A stretch of DNA of 64,000 bases from Neurospora tetraspora (Eukaryota > Ascomycota > Sordariomycetes > Sordariales > Sordariaceae): contig NW_026944385.1 of NCBI RefSeq assembly GCF_033439725.1, positions 3,567,001-3,631,000 on the forward strand, read 5' to 3'. Every line of letters starts with the position of its first letter. Position 1 is the first letter of the stretch. Shown here piece after piece: positions 58,901 through 64,000 of the stretch. Under the pieces are notes generated by a model. The model did no database searches and was not told the origin of the DNA. It worked only from the letters and a program-made list of their open reading frames with translations. Made by a program: the position numbers and the translations under genes.

Positions 58901-60750
58901 ATAAAATATTTTATCCTAATAAAAGGATTAATAACCGAAGAGCTAGTCGAAAAGTTTATTAATTATATTTATACCCTTTATAGGTTATTAGATACGATTA
59001 TTTTGGATAAAAGTATTTAATTTATATTGGCCTTCTAGAAATATTTCTTATAAAAGCTAAATATTAGATTAAAGTTCGCTATACTATATTATAAAGAAAT
59101 AAATGGCTAGATTAAAAGGATTAATACGGAAATAGAATAGTACTTACATATTTTTATTAATTGGGTTTAGGATCATCAGGTGGATTAGCTTCTTCTAATT
59201 GAATTTTAAGGTAATAATTTAAAATTTATATTTATTAGTATAACCCTATTCTTTACTAATTATAGGTTTTACCCCCGAATAAATATAGAGCCGTTTATTC
59301 TAGCCCCCCGGGATACTATAGAAGTATAGAAAAAATAGATATTCAGCACCAATTAATTCGTTAATTACTTTAGGGAAATCTAGGATTTTGTAAAGATTTT
59401 AACAAAATAAGCCTAAGAACGATATAAAGCGGCGGCTAATATATATTATATAAATACCCCTAAATATAAAGTAAATAATAAGATAATATTAAATATAGTT
59501 AACTATATAATAGGGAGGCTATATAACAAATTAGTACCCTACTTCGAGGGTCCTTTCCGTATTATATAAGTTAATTTGTATATAGTAGAATTAGCCTTAC
59601 TATAGAATATAAAAATTATTTATATTATTAAAGTTTCCTAAATTAAACCTTATATTGAACGCCTCTCTGGTTAGAAGGAAGTAATAATAAATATTGAAGT
59701 AAATAAAAGTATAGTAATTATAAGGACGGATAAATTTGAAGAAAATAAATATTAAGAACTTTAAGAATTTATAAATTATTAGAAGATTGAGGGTATTTAG
59801 AAGTATTTAGTAAAGTAGATTTATTACCCGCCCGATTAGTAGCCGGTTAAGAATTTCGATAATTATTTTAAATTAATTTAAGAATTTTATAATAAATATT
59901 CAAAATTCGGCCTTCCGTACTTAGACTTTAGGAAAGGGTAGAAAGTTTGGTAAAAGATAAAAAGATTACTAGAAGACGAAATCCTATCGATTCCGGCGAC
60001 GGTAATATTAATGGCGGATAACTGATAAGTTAAACGAAGTGTAAAATTGAATAATAAATAAAACATTAGTAAAAAGAACGATAAAATTGGTAAAAAGAAA
60101 TTTAAGACTTATAGCGCGGACCTTACCCTAAGTCTCTAAAAAATAAGTTTTTTAAACTTATTTTAAGGGATAGCCCGAGACTTACTTATACTTTAATTTC
60201 CTTTACCCCCTATAATTTCCCTAGATTGGTCTCCCTAATTCAATCTCCTTAATATAAATAAAATTATATAATGGCTATAATACGTTAACGTAAATAAATA
60301 GAACGTTTTAGTAATTATATTTACGAATATAGGGTAAAAGAGGAAAAAAGAAGGATATAAATACAATTTGAATATATAACGTCTATATTTATACTAATAG
60401 TAGTATTTTAAGCGTTCTCGTACGCCGCTATACTATAAGGCCCTTATAGCATCCCCTTTAGGGGTTGGTGATAATAGAGAAGGGAAGTGGCAATTATAAA
60501 AACGATTAGAATATTATTTAGGACTATTTGGGATAATAATGAATATTTCGGTAGAAAGGGTATATTTAGCAATATTTTGGCTAATATTTAGCCTCTGAAT
60601 AGAAATTTAGGCACTAGGCGGCTTCCCGTCTTAGTATGCGGGTTCGTAGCCCTTAATTGAGCGTACCTGCGGGAGGAAGGCCTATTTTAGTAATAAAAAG
60701 AGCTCTTAACGGATTTTTTCGAGCGGGAACTTTATTTTGGAAGGGGGTAA

Positions 60751-61015
60751 TATTATAAGTATTACTACCTTATTCCTATATATAAGTACATATACATATG
60801 TACTATATTAGTGCAGCTAATTGAGTATAGTTATCTACCTGTAGTATATTCAGCCTTCTAACTATTATATAACGATATTACTGTTCTAGGTAGGTCTATG
60901 TCTATAGACTCACACCCTATGCCCTATATAGTTTTCGTACGCGCACAGGACTCTCTTCCTGTTCTTCGCACAACAATCAAAATCTTACCTTAGTGCTTGC
61001 TCGCGCCCCGTGACA
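60751..61015 (+). repeat. 3' LTR of the chromovirus
   Basis: 265 bp, preceded by a purine tract (GGAAGGGGG, about 60739-60747) and followed by AGATT. The right half retains more CpA/TpG than the left half. Confidence 0.9.
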
Positions 61016-61020
61016 AGATT

Positions 61021-62050
61021 ATTTAATAAGATCTCTAATAGAAATCATAATAAAAGCGTATCCTCATTATAATTAATTCCCTTTAAATATAAATATAAAT
61101 AATACTTCCGGGAAATTCTATTACAGTACTAAATTAATATTTAAATAGGACGTTCATAACTATTTTAAAAAATATAATTTTATTATTTAATTTATCCGTT
61201 CTTGATAGTCGTAGTTAAAGTAAATTACTATTATTATTAATTAGAATTCGCTATATACAAATATTAATATTCTAGTCCTAAATTCTAATATTAATATAGT
61301 TCGTTTAAACGTACATTAGCAATATTATATTAGTTTTAATCTCTCCTCCATATAGAACGTACTTATAATCCTACAATATATTAACCGCATATTTTATATT
61401 AAATACATAGAATTAATAGAATGGTATCTTCCTATTATTTATAGGATTATTAATTATTAGTTGGAAGAGCGTATTATATATAAAATTAATACTTCTTTCC
61501 CTATAGAAAGATAATATGATTATTTACTAATGTATTTTAATAAGTATATTCCTTACAATTAGAAATTAAGATTTAGTACATTAAAATTTCGTATTTACGG
61601 ACTATTTTAGTATATAAAGTTATTAAAGTATTAATATCTTATAAATTCAATAAGTATTTGTAAGTAGCCTCCCTTCTTTAGAGTGTAAATAATTATTATA
61701 TTACTTATATTACCCGAATTGGAAATGTATATTCGTCTATTATTTTTTTATATGCCCGGGACCCTTATAAGTTCGAGGCTAATCCAGTCTATAAACGTCT
61801 TTTAGAAATATTTCCTATTTTCGGCCTAACATTCATTAAATCTTATTTCTGCGGCTAATCTAATATAATTTCAATGTTAAAATAATTAATTGAAATCGTT
61901 TAATAATCTATTAATGAAATCGAAATCGTTAAATAATCGGTCAATTAAATCGATTTTATTTAATAATTTATTAAATATATTATATAATATTAATAATTAT
62001 AAAAAGAGAGCAGGTTATTTTTAATCGGTTTAGCGAATATCCCGATTAGA
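61021..62050. other. RIP-mutated sequence upstream of a coding relic
   Basis: No domain was recognised. Around 61882-61975 there are three imperfect tandem copies of a ~27-30 bp unit containing AAATCGTTTAATAAT-like sequence, lying 75-170 bp before the ATG at 62051; they could be remnants of promoter repeats. Confidence 0.4.
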
Positions 62051-63230
62051 ATGGCGAAGGATAATATTTATAAGCGTTTCGTTATTTAAAGTAAATTCGC
62101 AAACGAAATTAATTAGACTGATATTAAAATCAAAAACGACGAATAATTAAATACTTTACGAGGCGGTAATAGTAAATTAGTAATTTAGTATTAAGCCCTA
62201 GGAATGCTATTGAAATTTTCATTCTTACCCTTTAAGTGTAATATCGATGGGGGTAAAAATTTATTTGTACTAACCTTTAAGCAGCGGCATTTAGGCGCCG
62301 ATAGCGTTTTTAATATATTTAATAAGTAAAACCTAAAGTCAATAGGTTTTTCTATAGAAAAAGAAAGTAATTACCTTAACTTACCTTTGTTATTTACGGA
62401 TTTATATAAATAATACTAGATTAACGAGCAATATATTTCTATTAAATTCGAAGTAACTAAGGAAATTTATTTTACTTTTAAAGAAGAGGCCCGTTTTATT
62501 ATTTAGGTAATTAAAGAAAATATTTATTTTACTATTAAAATAACCGAAGAAGATGCCTATCTTACCGCTAAGGTAGCCAAAAAAATAGGAAAAGGCCCGT
62601 CTTATTATTGAAGTAGCCGAAGAAAATATTTATTTTGCTATTAAGATAGTTAGGGAATAGGAACATACTCATTTTATTATTAAAATAACTAAAGAATAGG
62701 AAAGGGTCCGTTTTATTATTAAAGTAGCCGAAGAATAAGAAAATAATTCGTAGGTTTTACTGAATACCCCTATATATAGTTAAAGTAATTCTTTTAATTA
62801 TATAAGGTTATTCGCGTTCGCTAGCCTTTTAATAAAGGCTTTTCGCGTAATTATAATTAAAATTTTTGAATTTAATATTAATAGGATAGCGATTAGAAAA
62901 TTTACATAATAGGAATTAAGCATTATTATTTCGTTAAATTACTATATGGCCTATAAGGGTGCTAAATAGAAGAAATATAAGGTTAATAACCCTTTATATA
63001 ATATAGTCAAATATTTCAGGCTTAAAAAGGATTATATCCAAACGTATAAAATATTCGGTAAGGAGGTTTGGAAAAATATTTATAAATTTAACCTAAATTA
63101 TTTAATAATTACTATTACGCTACTTACTTAATTAAATTTAAAGGATTGTATTACAAATAGATACGAAACCTTTTTAAACTATTAAGAGGGTTATAATAAT
63201 AGCCTAATTTAATAAGTAATACTAATTTTT
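62051..63230 (+). pseudogene. Unrecognised RIP-damaged coding region with lysine/glutamate-rich repeat
   Basis: An ATG at 62051 opens a region whose frame keeps coding character but is interrupted by several RIP-type stops. The part at ~62.45-62.75 kb repeats an imperfect unit of ~16 residues rich in K, E, I and F, suggestive of a long helix or coiled coil, followed by a basic C-terminal part. I recognise no family. RIP damage means it was duplicated in the genome, so it may be a transposon-borne gene or a host gene family member. Confidence 0.35.
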
Positions 63231-64000
63231 CTAACTTTTATTTACTCTTTATTTTTATTATCTTATTAATCAATTATAGGTAATAGTTATAATTCTTATA
63301 AGGGTTATTCGTTCGGGGTTCTAACAATAGTATTAAATAAGGAATATATTGACTTATTTCTGATATTAAAGTTTCTATATTATTTTCGATATTAGTAATA
63401 ATAATTTTTTATATTATCTCTATATAAGTGAAACCTTTTTAGCTTCTTTTTCTACCCGCATTTTATACCGTAGCTTTACTTATATAATTAATAACGGAAG
63501 ATTATATACAATAGTTTTAACGCTATTTTATATCTTATTATTATATATTATACTATTTATTCGATTTCGTAATATTATTTACGGGTACTATAATTAGTGA
63601 TAAATCGGTTACAGTAATGAATTTATTGACGGAGCCTATATTAATAGTATTCAATTTATTATTTTTCTAAAAAAAAAAATTTAAAATACTAATTTAAATA
63701 TTAGTAGTATTCTTAATCTCGTTCTTATCTTATCATATCCGTAATCTGATCTGAATAAGCCTTATCATATATCGATTATAATATTATTATCGATTATTTA
63801 TAAGTATTTCTCATTCTTAATAGAAGGCCCCGAAATAAATTTTCATTTTCGAAATCGAATTTATATTTCACATTTTCGACGCAAAATAAATTCCCTCGTC
63901 TCTATTTTACCTTATTTCGTTAGCTATAGCTCTTATATAGGTTGACTATATTAATATATTTACTTTAATCCTTATAAACTAATCGAATTGGATTCGTAGG

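Larger units (their letters stand above)
52706..61015 (+). mobile_element. Ty3/gypsy chromovirus, structurally full length, RIP-inactivated
   Basis: The 8,310-bp element has two 265-bp LTRs and the perfect 5-bp duplication AGATT (52701-52705, 61016-61020). LTRs start TGTCACAGG-like and end CCCCGTGACA or mutated forms. Parts in order: gag (about 53.3-55.3 kb, with a glycine-rich segment near 54.05-54.2 kb and an alanine/proline-rich end), protease (55.5-55.95), reverse transcriptase (56.9-57.6), RNase H (57.8-58.1), integrase (58.8-59.4) and a chromodomain (about 59.8-59.87 kb). A purine tract precedes the 3' LTR. Every part is broken, with dozens of RIP-type changes. It is the outermost insertion here and therefore younger than the copia-like fossil. 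RIP prevents dating by LTR divergence. Confidence 0.88.
44280..64000. repeat. Right RIP-mutated AT-rich block
   Basis: The composition signature is as in the left block: TpA-rich, almost no CpA or TpG except in a few short younger insertions and in parts of the chromovirus LTRs. It contains nested retrotransposon fossils and one unrecognised coding relic. Confidence 0.9.

Overview
The window looks like nuclear DNA of a filamentous ascomycete (Pezizomycotina). Genes have short GT..AG introns with CTAAC-type branch sites, there are HET, GT31 and Kes1-like genes, and base composition is sharply two-part. A gene island (about 17.3-44.28 kb) lies between two AT-rich blocks (1-17.29 kb and 44.28-64.0 kb). 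The blocks carry the signature of repeat-induced point mutation (RIP): CpA and TpG are nearly absent (no CpA and one TpG in the first 120 bases), TpA is in large excess and CpG largely survives. The species cannot be named from this.

Left block. A candidate LTR with a purine tract (about 1.29-1.68 kb) precedes a Ty3/gypsy pol fossil (about 1.7-6.9 kb, +). The chromodomain part of that fossil is split by a little-mutated 567-bp foldback element (6039-6605) with ~57-bp terminal inverted repeats and two mirrored arrays of a ~20-21 bp repeat. A gag-like fossil (about 7.4-9.9 kb) follows. Next is a Ty1/copia fossil on the minus strand (about 10.05-17.26 kb), into which a 2,198-bp gag-only LTR element inserted (10916-13113, 192-bp LTRs, target duplication TGTAA).

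Gene island, left to right: a secreted cysteine-rich protein only ~200 bp from the RIP border; an FAD-dependent dehydrogenase; an SRA-YDG (modified-cytosine reader fold) protein; AT-only minisatellites; an unmutated 432-bp solo LTR (target duplication TATTC) with a palindrome repeated every 19 bp; ~2.7 kb without a supportable gene; a 38-bp perfect inverted repeat; a three-exon MFS sugar transporter; a small secreted protein convergent with a HET-domain gene; a Kes1/Osh4-like oxysterol-binding protein; tRNA-Lys(CTT); and a GT31-like type II membrane glycosyltransferase. These do not form an obvious pathway: no polyketide, peptide or terpene synthase is present.

Right block. Unresolved RIP-mutated sequence (44.28-50.9 kb) holds a RIP-spared 129-bp solo LTR (48907-49035, TAATT duplication). 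A copia-like fossil (about 50.9-52.7 kb, +) ends at a structurally complete but heavily broken Ty3/gypsy chromovirus (52706-61015, 265-bp LTRs, AGATT duplication). Beyond it is an unrecognised RIP-damaged coding region with a lysine/glutamate-rich repeat (about 62.05-63.2 kb).

The most novel structures are the mirrored-array foldback element, the solo LTR with its 19-bp palindrome array, and the perfect inverted repeat upstream of the transporter. The SRA gene is notable because its genome is so strongly shaped by a cytosine-directed mutation process. All domain calls were made by eye, without database searches.
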